A stretch of 64,000 bases of DNA, from NCBI RefSeq assembly GCF_027568395.1, contig NZ_JANKZL010000015.1, positions 28,252-92,251 on the forward strand, read 5' to 3'. Under the pieces are notes generated by a model. That model saw nothing but the letters and a program-made list of their open reading frames with translations, was not told the origin of the DNA and made no database searches. The stretch is from Aminobacter sp. HY435 (GTDB lineage: Bacteria > Pseudomonadota > Alphaproteobacteria > Rhizobiales > Rhizobiaceae). Below are positions 35,891 to 45,149 of the stretch, one piece after another (position 1 is the stretch's first letter; every line of letters starts with the position of its first letter). A program made the position numbers and the translations under genes.

Positions 35891-37177
35891 CTAGATCCGG
35901 TCCCGCAGCGCGAACCAGTTGAGCGCCAGAAACAGCAGCGGCGCGCGAAAGCGTCGTCCACCGGGGAAGGGCGGTATCTTCAGGTCTTCGATCAGCTTGA
36001 GCTGATCGCGGTTGCCGGCGACCGTCTCGGCATACAGCTTGCCAAAGAAGTTCGACAGCATCACGCCGTGGCCAGAATAGCCGCCGGCAGAAATGACATT
36101 TGGCATCACCTCGCGCACGAAAGGCTTGCGCGGCACTGTGATGCCGACATAGCCGCCCCAGCCGTGGGTGATCTCGACATCCTTCAGATCCGGATAGATT
36201 TCTGCGATCTGCTTGCGGATATGAATGTGGATGTCCTTGGGATCGTTGACCGCATAGATCTCGCGTCCGCCGAACAGCAGCCGGCCATCCTTCGACTTCC
36301 GGAAGTAGCGCACCACAAAGCGTGAGTCGTCGACCGACTCGCCGCCGGGGATGATGGGAGAATCCGCGCCCAGCGGCACGGTCGCGCCGATGAACGAGCC
36401 GATCGGCATGATGTGCGAGGCGCTGACCGGCTCGAGGTTGCCGCCATAGGCATTGACGGCGATCAGGCACTTCTGCGCCGTGATGGTGCCGCGCGGCGTC
36501 TTCACCGTGACCTTGCCGCCTTGCGAGGTGATGGCGGTAGATTGGGTCTTTTCGAACAGCTGCGCGCCGGCGGCCGCCGCAACCCGTGCCGTACCGATCA
36601 CCAGCTTGAGCGGGTGGATGTGGCCTGTGCCGGTGTCGCGCGTGCCGCCGTAGTAATGCGTCGAGCCGAGCCGCCTGGCTGTCTCCTGGGCGTCCATGAA
36701 GGTGATGTGCGGGTAGTCGAAGCGGCTCGCCATGATCTCGGCATGAGCCTTGTAGTCGTCGACATAGCGCGGCTTGTGCGCCACCGAGATTTGCCCTGGC
36801 ATGTAGTCGATGTCGATGCCATGGGCGGCTGAAAACTCCAGCAGATGCGCCTTGGCGTCTTCGGCCAGGTCGAACAGGGCCTTGGCCCGGGTGAGGCCGT
36901 ACTCGCCCTCGAGTTCTTCGGCCCAGGCGCGCTGGCCGGTGCCGAGCTGGCCGCCATTGCGCCCGGAAGCCCCGTCGCCGAAGCGATGCGCCTCGATCAG
37001 CACGACATTGGTGCCGGATTTCGCCAGATGGGCCGCCGCCGAAAGCCCGGTGAAGCCGCCGCCGATGATGACCACATCGGCCTGCCTGTCGCCATCGAGC
37101 GCGGGATATTCAGGGCGTGGCCCAGCGGTGTCTTCATACCAGGACAGGCCAGGGGAGATCGGGGAGAGGTAGGTCAT
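35891..37177 (-). CDS. puuB: FAD-dependent oxidoreductase, gamma-glutamylputrescine oxidase-like
   Basis: A 428-residue DAO-family flavoenzyme. The ADP-binding motif is 'VVIIGGGFTGLSAAAHLA' (about residues 35-52), followed by 'GASGRNGGQLGTGQRAW', which is characteristic of PuuB-type amine oxidases. 'GGYSGHGVMLSNFFGKLYAE' near the C-terminus closes the FAD site. PuuB oxidises gamma-glutamylputrescine to the aldehyde with release of ammonia and hydrogen peroxide. The gene is downstream of a PuuA-like ligase on the same strand, separated by a 113-base spacer that holds a large inverted repeat. Other gamma-glutamyl amines are possible substrates. Confidence 0.82.
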   Translation of the reverse strand: MTYLSPISPGLSWYEDTAGPRPEYPALDGDRQADVVIIGGGFTGLSAAAHLAKSGTNVVLIEAHRFGDGASGRNGGQLGTGQRAWAEELEGEYGLTRAKALFDLAEDAKAHLLEFSAAHGIDIDYMPGQISVAHKPRYVDDYKAHAEIMASRFDYPHITFMDAQETARRLGSTHYYGGTRDTGTGHIHPLKLVIGTARVAAAAGAQLFEKTQSTAITSQGGKVTVKTPRGTITAQKCLIAVNAYGGNLEPVSASHIMPIGSFIGATVPLGADSPIIPGGESVDDSRFVVRYFRKSKDGRLLFGGREIYAVNDPKDIHIHIRKQIAEIYPDLKDVEITHGWGGYVGITVPRKPFVREVMPNVISAGGYSGHGVMLSNFFGKLYAETVAGNRDQLKLIEDLKIPPFPGGRRFRAPLLFLALNWFALRDRI

Positions 37178-37214
37178 GATGCGGAGAGGGCTCCGGATGT
37201 TCGGGCGGTTGGAA

Positions 37215-37286
37215 GCGAATAGCGAGTAGCGAATAGCGAGTAGGGAAATCAGCGCTTCTATTCGCTATTCCCTACTCGCTATTCGC
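37215..37286. repeat. inverted repeat built from 7-base units
   Basis: Two 29-base arms (37215-37243 and 37258-37286) match as inverted repeats with two mismatches, around a 14-base loop. Each arm is itself tandem copies of GCGAATA/GCGAGTA-like 7-mers. It fills the spacer between the glutamine synthetase-like gene and the oxidoreductase gene. It resembles small dispersed palindromic repeats of rhizobial genomes and would form a strong RNA hairpin. Confidence 0.85.
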
Positions 37287-37290
37287 CCAC

Positions 37291-38727
37291 TCACACGTTC
37301 AGCAACAAATACTCCCGCTCCCATGGGCTGATCACTTCCATGAAGGTCTCGAACTCGGCGCGCTTGATTGCCGCGTAGGTCAAGGCGAAGGACTTGCCGA
37401 GCATGGCGGCCAGCTCCTCGTCGGCCTCGAACAGGTCGACAGCCTCGAGCAGCCCGCGCGGCAGGTCGATCTCGTCCTCGTTGGCGGTGGTCAGCACCGG
37501 CGGCTCGGCAATCAGCTTCTTGTTGAGCCCGATCAGGCCGCAGGCCAGCGATGCCGCGAGTGCGAGATAGGGATTGGCGTCCGACGAGGGAATGCGGTTT
37601 TCGACGCGCCGCGCCGCCGAGTCCGACCTTGGCACGCGGAACGCGGTGGTGCGGTTGTCGTAGCCCCACTTGTTGTTGACCGGCGCGGAGGCGGCCTGGG
37701 TCAGCCGGCGATAGGAGTTGACGTAGGGCGCCAGCATCACCAGCGCGTTCGGCACATGCTGCTGCATGCCGCCGATGAAGTTGCTGAACGCTTCCGTTTC
37801 CGAGCCGTCGGCCGCCGTGAAGATGTTCTTGCCGGACTTCTTGTCGATGATCGACTGGTGGATGTGCATCGCAGAGCCAGGCTGGCCCTGGATCGGCTTG
37901 GCCATGAAGGTGGCGTAGGTGTCGTGTTTCAGCGCCGCCTCACGGATGGTGCGCTTGAACAGGAACACCTGGTCGGCGAGCTCGATAGGATCGCCGTGGC
38001 GCAAGTTGATTTCAAGCTGGCCCGCGCCCTCTTCATGAATGAGAGTGTCGATCTCCAGGCCCTGGGCTTCGGAGAAGTGGTAGATGTCGTCGATGAGTTC
38101 GTCGAACTCGTTGACGCCGGCAATCGAATAGCCGGCGCCGCCGCCGATAGGCCGGCCGGAGCGTCCGACCGGTGGGGTCAACGGATAGTCGGGGTCGGGG
38201 TTCTTGCGGACGAGGTAGAACTCGATTTCGGGCGCGACGACCGGCTTGAGGCCCAGCTTGTCATAGGCGGCGACCACGCGCTTGAGTACGTTGCGCGGCG
38301 TGAATTCGACATTGCGGCCGTCCTGATGGACGAGGTCGCAGATCACCTGTGCGGTCGGATCGTCTTCCCACGGCACCACCGACAGGGTCGACAGGTCAGG
38401 CACCAGCTTGAGATCGCCGTCATCTTCGGGATAGGCAAAGCCATTGCCGTCTTCCGGATATCCGCCCGAAATCGTCATCATGAAAACCGCCGACGGCAAC
38501 GCCAGCGACGTGTTGGAGGTGAATTTGCTCGACGGCATCATCTTGCCGCGGGCGACGCCTGCCTGGTCGGGTGTGATGCATTCAATGTCTTCGATGCCGC
38601 GGAATTCGAGCCATTCGGAGGCTTCCTTCCAGTTTTTGACGCCGCGCGTGTTCTTCACATATGCAGGCGTGCGGGATCGTCCCCCCCGGTTGGACGGACG
38701 GACTTCCTTTTTGGCAGGCGGCATCAA
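37291..38727 (-). CDS. puuA: glutamine synthetase family protein, gamma-glutamylputrescine synthetase-like
   Basis: A 478-residue GS-fold ligase that would join glutamate to putrescine (or another amine) with ATP. 'VAPEIEFYLVRKNP' is the first metal/ATP signature, 'EEGAGQLEINLRHGDP' and 'GSAMHIHQS' line the active site, and 'NRTTAFRVPRSDSAARRVENR' (about residues 370-390) replaces the usual GlnA arginine region. The adenylylation loop of GlnA is absent, as in PuuA. The first 30 residues are basic and extra. It is followed by the PuuB-like oxidase, which supports putrescine catabolism; glutamine synthesis is unlikely. Confidence 0.82.
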   Translation of the reverse strand: MMPPAKKEVRPSNRGGRSRTPAYVKNTRGVKNWKEASEWLEFRGIEDIECITPDQAGVARGKMMPSSKFTSNTSLALPSAVFMMTISGGYPEDGNGFAYPEDDGDLKLVPDLSTLSVVPWEDDPTAQVICDLVHQDGRNVEFTPRNVLKRVVAAYDKLGLKPVVAPEIEFYLVRKNPDPDYPLTPPVGRSGRPIGGGAGYSIAGVNEFDELIDDIYHFSEAQGLEIDTLIHEEGAGQLEINLRHGDPIELADQVFLFKRTIREAALKHDTYATFMAKPIQGQPGSAMHIHQSIIDKKSGKNIFTAADGSETEAFSNFIGGMQQHVPNALVMLAPYVNSYRRLTQAASAPVNNKWGYDNRTTAFRVPRSDSAARRVENRIPSSDANPYLALAASLACGLIGLNKKLIAEPPVLTTANEDEIDLPRGLLEAVDLFEADEELAAMLGKSFALTYAAIKRAEFETFMEVISPWEREYLLLNV

Positions 38728-38864
38728 TCACCAGATTGTCGTTGCAGATTGCCGAGTATAGCCGTGCCTTATCGAATAAGAAAAGGGGGGCAAATCAGCG
38801 ATGGCGCATGCTACTGCCCTGCAAAATGCTGGTTTTGGCCCAATTTATCCCCTAAACCGGCGCA

Positions 38865-39575
38865 ATGAACTCCAGCAACAACAAGCTATCGACCATCGGT
38901 TTCGACGCCGACGACACGCTCTGGCAGAACGAGCAGTTCTTCCGCATGACGGAAAAGCACTTTGCCGAGCTGCTGGCCGAACATGGTGAACCGGAACACC
39001 TGATGTCGCGCCTGCTGGAAGCGGAAAAGCGCAACCTCGGCACCTACGGCTTCGGTATCAAGGGCTTCACCTTGTCGATGATCGAGACTGCAATTGACAT
39101 AACCGACGGCCGCGTCCCGGCCAGGGTCATCGAGCAGATCCTGGCAGCGGGCCGCGAAATGCTCGCTCATCCCATCGAGACCCTGCCGCATGTCCACGAT
39201 ACGCTCGAGGCGCTGGCTGGCCGTTACCGCCTCGTGCTGATCACCAAGGGCGATCTGTTCGATCAGGAGCGCAAGCTGGCGCAGTCGGGCCTTGGCGATT
39301 TCTTCAACGCTGTCGAGATCGTCAGCGACAAGTCGCGGCCGACCTACGAGCGCATCTTCGCCCGCCATGGCGACGGCGCCGAGCGCGCGATGATGGTCGG
39401 CAATTCGCTCAAGTCGGATATCGTCCCCGCGATCGAGGCCGGCAGTTGGGGTGTCTATGTCCCGCATGACCTGACCTGGGCGTACGAGCGTGTCGAGGAG
39501 CCGTCGGCGGCGGCGCGGTTTCGAAAGCTGCCGCATTTGGGCGAATTGTCGGAACTGCTGAAAAGCCTCGGCTGA
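38865..39575 (+). CDS. HAD-family hydrolase
   Basis: A 236-residue haloacid dehalogenase-like phosphatase. Motif I is 'GFDADDTLW' with the nucleophile Asp14 and the acid/base Asp16. Motif II is the Thr in 'LVLITKGD', motif III a Lys in 'IVSDKSRPTY', and motif IV 'MMVGNSLKSDIVPAIEAG'. A helical cap lies between motifs I and II (about residues 25-100). Such enzymes hydrolyse small phosphate esters; the substrate is not predictable. It ends two bases from the stop of the convergent receiver-domain gene. Confidence 0.86.
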   Translation: MNSSNNKLSTIGFDADDTLWQNEQFFRMTEKHFAELLAEHGEPEHLMSRLLEAEKRNLGTYGFGIKGFTLSMIETAIDITDGRVPARVIEQILAAGREMLAHPIETLPHVHDTLEALAGRYRLVLITKGDLFDQERKLAQSGLGDFFNAVEIVSDKSRPTYERIFARHGDGAERAMMVGNSLKSDIVPAIEAGSWGVYVPHDLTWAYERVEEPSAAARFRKLPHLGELSELLKSLG

Positions 39576-39577
39576 CC

Positions 39578-40024
39578 TCAGGCCCGGCCAACAAGCCTGT
39601 CGACCACCGGCTGAAGACGTTCGGGCGTGATCGGCTTGGCAACCACGATGTCGATGGCGCTTGGCAGCGAAAGGCTCTCGGGCGTCCCTGCCTTGTTCGA
39701 CAGCAAGATAACCGAGGGCAGGTTGGTCCCCGATGCCTGGCGCAACGACATGATCGAGGCCATCAGGCCGTCGCAATCGCGGTTGTCGATGCCGCCATCC
39801 AGGATGATCGTGCCTGGCGCCATCGTGCGCAGCATCGCCACCGCGGTATCGGGCGCTTCCGAGATCGTCTTCAGCCCGGAGCGCTCGACGATCTTGGCAA
39901 CGACGACACGGTTGATCTGCGAACGGCCAACGACAAGCACCTTGGTGAGGTCGGCAACGTGGCAATCGGGAGTGCGCGCACTCTCATCCGGACTGCCGCC
40001 CGAATCTGGGTCATTCCATTTCAT
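39578..40024 (-). CDS. single-domain response regulator (receiver only)
   Basis: A 148-residue protein whose residues about 25-145 form a CheY-like receiver domain: 'KVLVVGRSQINRVVVAKIVERSG' at the start, the phospho-acceptor Asp in 'GTIILDGGIDN', a Ser at the switch position in 'VILLSNKAG', and the conserved Lys in 'VAKPITPERL'. The usual acidic pair after the first strand is altered to Gly-Arg ('VVGRSQ'), which could weaken metal-dependent phosphorylation. No output domain. ATG 40024 is chosen because the 36 residues upstream in frame have no domain character, though no good ribosome site is visible. Its kinase partner is unknown. Confidence 0.72.
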   Translation of the reverse strand: MKWNDPDSGGSPDESARTPDCHVADLTKVLVVGRSQINRVVVAKIVERSGLKTISEAPDTAVAMLRTMAPGTIILDGGIDNRDCDGLMASIMSLRQASGTNLPSVILLSNKAGTPESLSLPSAIDIVVAKPITPERLQPVVDRLVGRA

Positions 40025-40201
40025 TGGCTTAGCCGACAGCTGAGGGGGCGTCTGTTCAATGCGTGGTTGCGTTCGGTTCCTTAGGTTCGCGTCTACTGCT
40101 GTAAGTGTCAAGCAATACGCCGGAAACGGCATTCGACTTTAGTATTAGATGATAGATACTCAACAGATCGACCGTAGTTGTGTGGGCATGCCGGAAAAAC
40201 A

Positions 40202-40234
40202 AACCCCGCCCGCGGCAGCGCCGCGGACGGGGTT
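40202..40234 (-). terminator. rho-independent terminator of the aceA operon
   Basis: A 15-bp stem with one mismatch (40202-40216 with 40220-40234) and a three-base loop. On the minus strand it is followed by TTTGTTTTT. It lies 24 bases after the stop of the small gene downstream of aceA. Confidence 0.88.
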
Positions 40235-40257
40235 CGTGGGGGCATGGGAACGGTTTG

Positions 40258-40500
40258 TCAGCCGTGCGGCTGCTGGGTGACGATCACCGGAATCAGCAGG
40301 TCACCCCAGTTGCCGTCGCCACCATGGTGACGGGCCGAGCGGACCAGTTCCACCGACACGCCGGCCTCGACCGCCTTCATGACCGATTGGTTGAGGCGGT
40401 GCAGGTCGTTGGCGACGATGCGGATCACGGCCTGCTGGTCGGCGCTCATGGTCGTCGCCTGTTCTTCGGCTCGTTCCTTGACACGGGTACGCGGTGCCAT
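40258..40500 (-). CDS. small conserved-looking protein downstream of aceA
   Basis: An 80-residue soluble protein that I do not recognise. The N-terminal 20 residues are basic and acidic ('RTRVKERAEEQA'). The middle is a predicted helix ('AVIRIVANDLHRLNQSVMKAVEAG'), and the C-terminus contains 'RSARHHGGDGNWGDLLIPVIV'. Its ATG lies about 95 bases after the aceA stop, preceded by GAGGA, and a strong terminator follows, so it is probably co-expressed with isocitrate lyase. A regulatory or stabilising role for glyoxylate metabolism is only a guess. Confidence 0.6.
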   Translation of the reverse strand: MAPRTRVKERAEEQATTMSADQQAVIRIVANDLHRLNQSVMKAVEAGVSVELVRSARHHGGDGNWGDLLIPVIVTQQPHG

Positions 40501-40595
40501 TGTGGTTCTCCTCGGTGGTTGCCTTTTGCCCTTGCGGGCGTTGCCTCTGGCGTTGCCCGGAGGCTTTGTGCCTCCGGGGTAGCTTGAGCCGCGGC

Positions 40596-41885
<1,290 letters not shown>

Positions 41886-42054
41886 TGTCGACTCCGTCTG
41901 GTCACTTGGGTCTGGGGGCGGTCACCGCGTCTTGGGTTTGTTGCGGCAATTTCTATGTGACTTGTTTGACATTGCAGCGCCGAAGCAGCCAGAAAATTCA
42001 ACAATTTGCGGCCCATATTAGGGAAAACCTGTATTGTGTTTGACAGATGGCGGC

Positions 42055-42126
42055 TGTAAAATTGTCAAAAATGTAAAAGGCTGGGTAGGGTGAGCCCCCT
42101 CCTTTCGTTGTAAAAATGGTGTAAAA
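42055..42126. promoter_or_regulatory. four TGTAAAA repeats before the ScfR-like gene
   Basis: The 7-mer TGTAAAA occurs at 42055, 42072, 42109 and 42120, all on the plus strand within the 76 bases before the regulator start at 42131, and near a TTGTCAAAA sequence at 42063. The 245-base region also serves the divergent aceA gene. Repeated short AT-rich sites suit binding by the adjacent XRE-type regulator. Confidence 0.45.
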
Positions 42127-42130
42127 GCCG

Positions 42131-43573
42131 ATGGCCGAGCAGAAAATCTTCGCCGGGCCGCGCATCCGGCGCATCCGCAACCAGAAGGGCCTGACCCAAA
42201 CGGCGATGGCCGAGGGGCTCGGCATCTCGCCGTCCTATCTCAACCTCATCGAGCGCAACCAGCGGCCGCTGACGGTGCAGCTCATCCTCAAGCTGGCCTC
42301 AGTCTATAAGGTCGATCCCGATGAGCTGCAGGGTGAGGCGAGGGGCTCGATCGCCGCCCTGCGCGAAGTCTTCGCCGATCCGCTTCTGTCGGGCGAACTG
42401 CCCGGCGACCAGGAACTGGTCGAGATCGCCGAGGCAGCACCCAATGCGGCAGCTGCGGTGATCAAGCTGTTCCGCGCCTATCGCGAGCAGGCCGAGCGCC
42501 TGTCCGACCTCACTGAGCTATTGGCGCGCGAGGGCCATACGACAGCCTTGTCGGGGGCCCGTCTGCCCATTGACGAAGTCCACGAGGTGTTCGAGCGCCG
42601 GCCCAACCACTTCACTTCACTGGAGGAGGAGGCCGAGGCCTTCACCTCGCTGCTCGATCCGGGCGACGACCTGTTCGGCGCGCTGAAAGGCTGGCTCAGG
42701 CGCGAGCATGGCATCGTCGTCAAGGTGCTGCCTGTCGCCACCATGCCCAACTGGCGCCGCCGCTACGATCGTCATTCGCAGCGCCTGTTCCTGTCCGAGC
42801 GGCTGTCGCCGTTCGACCAGTTGCGCGAGGTTGCAATGGAGGCGAGCCTGATCCGCATGCAGGTGGCGGTCGCCGCCGAAATCCAGGCGCTGAAACTGAC
42901 GTCGGACGAGGCGCGTCGGCTCGCCCGCTTCGAGCTTGGCCGCTACGCCGCGCATGCGCTGATGATGCCCTACCAGGTGTTCCACTCGGCTGCCCAGCGC
43001 GCCCGTTACGATGTCGACGTGCTGCGCTCGCGTTTCGGCGTGTCGTTCGAGCAGGCGGCAAACCGCCTGACCATGCTGCAGCGCTCAGGCAGTGCGGCGG
43101 TACCGTTCTTCATGCTCGAGGTCGACAATGCCGGCAACCGCTTCCGCAAGGCTGGGGCGCAAGGGTTTCCACAGAGCCGCTTCGGCGGCGGCTGCCCGAA
43201 GCTTCCGGTGCATGCGGCCTTCACCCAGCCGGGGCAGATCTTCGTCGAGGCGGTCGAGATGCCCGATGGCGCCGAGTTCCTCTGCGTCGCGCGCACGCTC
43301 GAGGGGCCGCAGGGCGCTTTCAGCGAGCGCCCCCGGCGCACGGCGATCCTGCTCGGCTGCGACATCGCCTTCCGCGACGAGATCGTCTACGGCGCGGCGC
43401 TTCCGGCCCTTGCGATCGCCACCAAGCCGGGGGTCGTCGCAGCAACACCGGTCGGCCCGGCCTGCCGCCTGTGCGAGCGGTCCGGCTGCCTGTCGCGCGC
43501 CGAACCGCCGATCACCAGGCCGCTTGGCCTCGACGAGATGGTTACCGGGCTTTCGGCCTTCGATTTCCAGTGA
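42131..43573 (+). CDS. XRE-type short-chain acyl-CoA responsive regulator (ScfR/RamB-like)
   Basis: A 480-residue regulator. Residues about 10-65 are an XRE helix-turn-helix ('IRRIRNQKGLTQTAMAEGLG', 'SYLNLIERNQRPLT'). The middle contains an IrrE/ImmA-like segment ('RRYDRHSQRLFLSERLSPFDQLREVA'), and the C-terminal 'CPKLPVHAAFTQPG' and 'ACRLCERSGCLSRAEPP' (Cys-rich) define the short-chain fatty acyl regulator family. Members such as RamB and PccR control aceA, propionate and acetate genes and sense acyl-CoA esters. Divergence from aceA makes the target clear. The Cys cluster could bind a metal or sense redox. Confidence 0.88.
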   Translation: MAEQKIFAGPRIRRIRNQKGLTQTAMAEGLGISPSYLNLIERNQRPLTVQLILKLASVYKVDPDELQGEARGSIAALREVFADPLLSGELPGDQELVEIAEAAPNAAAAVIKLFRAYREQAERLSDLTELLAREGHTTALSGARLPIDEVHEVFERRPNHFTSLEEEAEAFTSLLDPGDDLFGALKGWLRREHGIVVKVLPVATMPNWRRRYDRHSQRLFLSERLSPFDQLREVAMEASLIRMQVAVAAEIQALKLTSDEARRLARFELGRYAAHALMMPYQVFHSAAQRARYDVDVLRSRFGVSFEQAANRLTMLQRSGSAAVPFFMLEVDNAGNRFRKAGAQGFPQSRFGGGCPKLPVHAAFTQPGQIFVEAVEMPDGAEFLCVARTLEGPQGAFSERPRRTAILLGCDIAFRDEIVYGAALPALAIATKPGVVAATPVGPACRLCERSGCLSRAEPPITRPLGLDEMVTGLSAFDFQ

Positions 43574-43583
43574 CCTTGCGCGG

Positions 43584-43782
43584 TCAGTCGCTCAGCTTGG
43601 CCTCGTCGCCGCCGATGCCGGTCCTGGCAAGGCTGCGCGCACTGCCTGAGCCGAGTGGGCGTCCGTACCAAAAGCCCTGCGCCTCGTCGCAGCGCCGGTC
43701 CTCGCCCCGGAAATCCGCCTCTACGCTCTCGGCCAGAACCAGGATCGACAAGCTTGTGGCCGAGCTCGATGACGCTGGTTGC
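43584..43782 (-). pseudogene. decayed EAL-domain (c-di-GMP phosphodiesterase) fragment
   Basis: On the minus strand the frame ending at TGA 43586-43584 reads 'SILVLAESVEADFRGEDRRC' and then 'DEAQGFWYGRPLGSGS', clearly the C-terminal end of an EAL domain (AEGVE ... CDEAQGFxFxRPL). A short piece upstream, 'TSVIELGHKL', also fits but is in another frame, so a frameshift separates them. Nothing further upstream resembles EAL or GGDEF sequence. The catalytic Glu-Ala-Leu motif and most of the barrel are missing, so it cannot be active. It fills most of the 371-base gap between the ScfR-like regulator and the DMT transporter. Confidence 0.65.
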
Positions 43783-43945
43783 CTGCGCCTGTCTTGGTGT
43801 TGCCGCGGCTGGTCCGCAGTCAGGCTCGTTGGCCTAACGCGAGTGACCCAATGGGAGGCGGGGGCTGGACCTCGCAAAGTGGTCCAGGCTTCGCTATGGG
43901 CAGCTGTGGGCACGGGCTCGCGCCGAGGGAGGTCGGTAAAAGCAT

Positions 43946-44908
43946 ATGAGCGAGCAGGCACCCGCATCGCATCTGGCGTCGGCCGGAGCTGCCGTCGCCT
44001 CGAATGGCGAGCAGAAGCTGGGTATACTGCTTGTCTTCCTGTCGGCGCTGATGTGGAGCCTGGGCGGCGCTATCGCTCGTTTCATCGAAACGCCCGACAG
44101 CTGGACGGTGGTGTTTTGGCGCTCGTTCTGGGCGGCCGCGTTCCTGCTCGCCTTCATGGCCTGGCGGGATGGTGTGCGCGGCACGGTTCGGCTGTTTTTC
44201 GATATGGGTTTGCCGGGGCTTCTGGTGGCGATCTGTTTCGCCACGGCCTCGACGTCGTTCGTTGTGGCGCTGGGCTACACCACCGTTGCCAACATCTTGC
44301 TGATGCAGGCCGGCGTGCCGCTGCTGGCGGCGCTGTTTGCCTGGATGCTGTTTCGCGAACGCGTGGCAGTGGCCACGTGGGTGGCCATCGCGGCGGTGAT
44401 TTCCGGTGTCGCCATCATGGTCTCGGAATCGTTCAACGGCGAGGTCTCGCCCATCGGCGATGGCCTGGCGCTGTTGATTGCGGTGGCGTTTTCCATCGCG
44501 ACCGTGATCACGCGCCGCTTCGCCCATGTGCGCATGACCCCGGCCACCTGCCTCGGCACCATTCTGGCGGCGACCTTCGCCTTCTCGCAGACCTCGCTTC
44601 TGAGCGTGTCTTCGGAGGACATGGGGTTCCTGTTTGCCTTTGGCGCGCTCAATCTGGGTCTTGGTCTTGCATGCTTCGCCACCGGCGCGCGCCTGGTTCC
44701 TGCGGCCATCGCCGCCTTGATCGGAACGTTCGAAACCTTGCTAGGCCCGATCTGGGTCTGGCTGATCCATTCGGAAGTGCCGTCGGCGCGCACAATCCTT
44801 GGCGGCGCCGTGATTTTCGCAGCTTTGCTCGTGCATCTTGGGCTGGAGTTCCGGCGGCAGTCGCGGCCGGCCAAGGCCGGCATTACTGGCATGCCCAACC
44901 CTAATTGA
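43946..44908 (+). CDS. DMT-superfamily transporter (EamA type)
   Basis: A 320-residue membrane protein with ten hydrophobic segments in two EamA repeats. Repeat 1 starts at 'LGILLVFLSALMWSLGGAIAR' and has 'WRSFWAAAFLL' and 'ALFAWMLFRERV'; repeat 2 starts at 'GDGLALLIAVAFSIATVITRR' and ends with 'TFETLLGPIWVWLIHSEVP'. These proteins export or import small metabolites such as amino acids or nucleotides; the substrate is not predictable. ATG 43946 follows GGGAGGTCGG. It precedes the putrescine transporter operon but has its own 240-base downstream gap. Confidence 0.86.
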   Translation: MSEQAPASHLASAGAAVASNGEQKLGILLVFLSALMWSLGGAIARFIETPDSWTVVFWRSFWAAAFLLAFMAWRDGVRGTVRLFFDMGLPGLLVAICFATASTSFVVALGYTTVANILLMQAGVPLLAALFAWMLFRERVAVATWVAIAAVISGVAIMVSESFNGEVSPIGDGLALLIAVAFSIATVITRRFAHVRMTPATCLGTILAATFAFSQTSLLSVSSEDMGFLFAFGALNLGLGLACFATGARLVPAAIAALIGTFETLLGPIWVWLIHSEVPSARTILGGAVIFAALLVHLGLEFRRQSRPAKAGITGMPNPN

Positions 44909-45149
44909 GCAGCATGTTGTTTACCATTGACAACCCGACCGTCCGGCGGGCAGGCTGCATGAGAGGGTAACAACAACACAGGCGTATCTTGCCAGGTTCC
45001 ACTGCCGGGGCTTCGGTGTCCGCAGATGTAAATCGCCAGGATTTTTGCGCAGCGCCGTTCTTCGGCGGACGTGCGCTACCTTCATCACCAGAATCGACAC
45101 ATGAAGCTGGGCGCCGCCGGGACGGGTGCGTCCGCAAAAGGAGACTGCC

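Noticed and set aside
43800..43945. Extension of the EAL remnant upstream towards 43945.
   Set aside because: None of the three minus-strand frames beyond about 43782 shows EAL or GGDEF residues.
44909..45149. Possible polyamine or SAM riboswitch before potF.
   Set aside because: I could not match any known aptamer core in this 240-base region.
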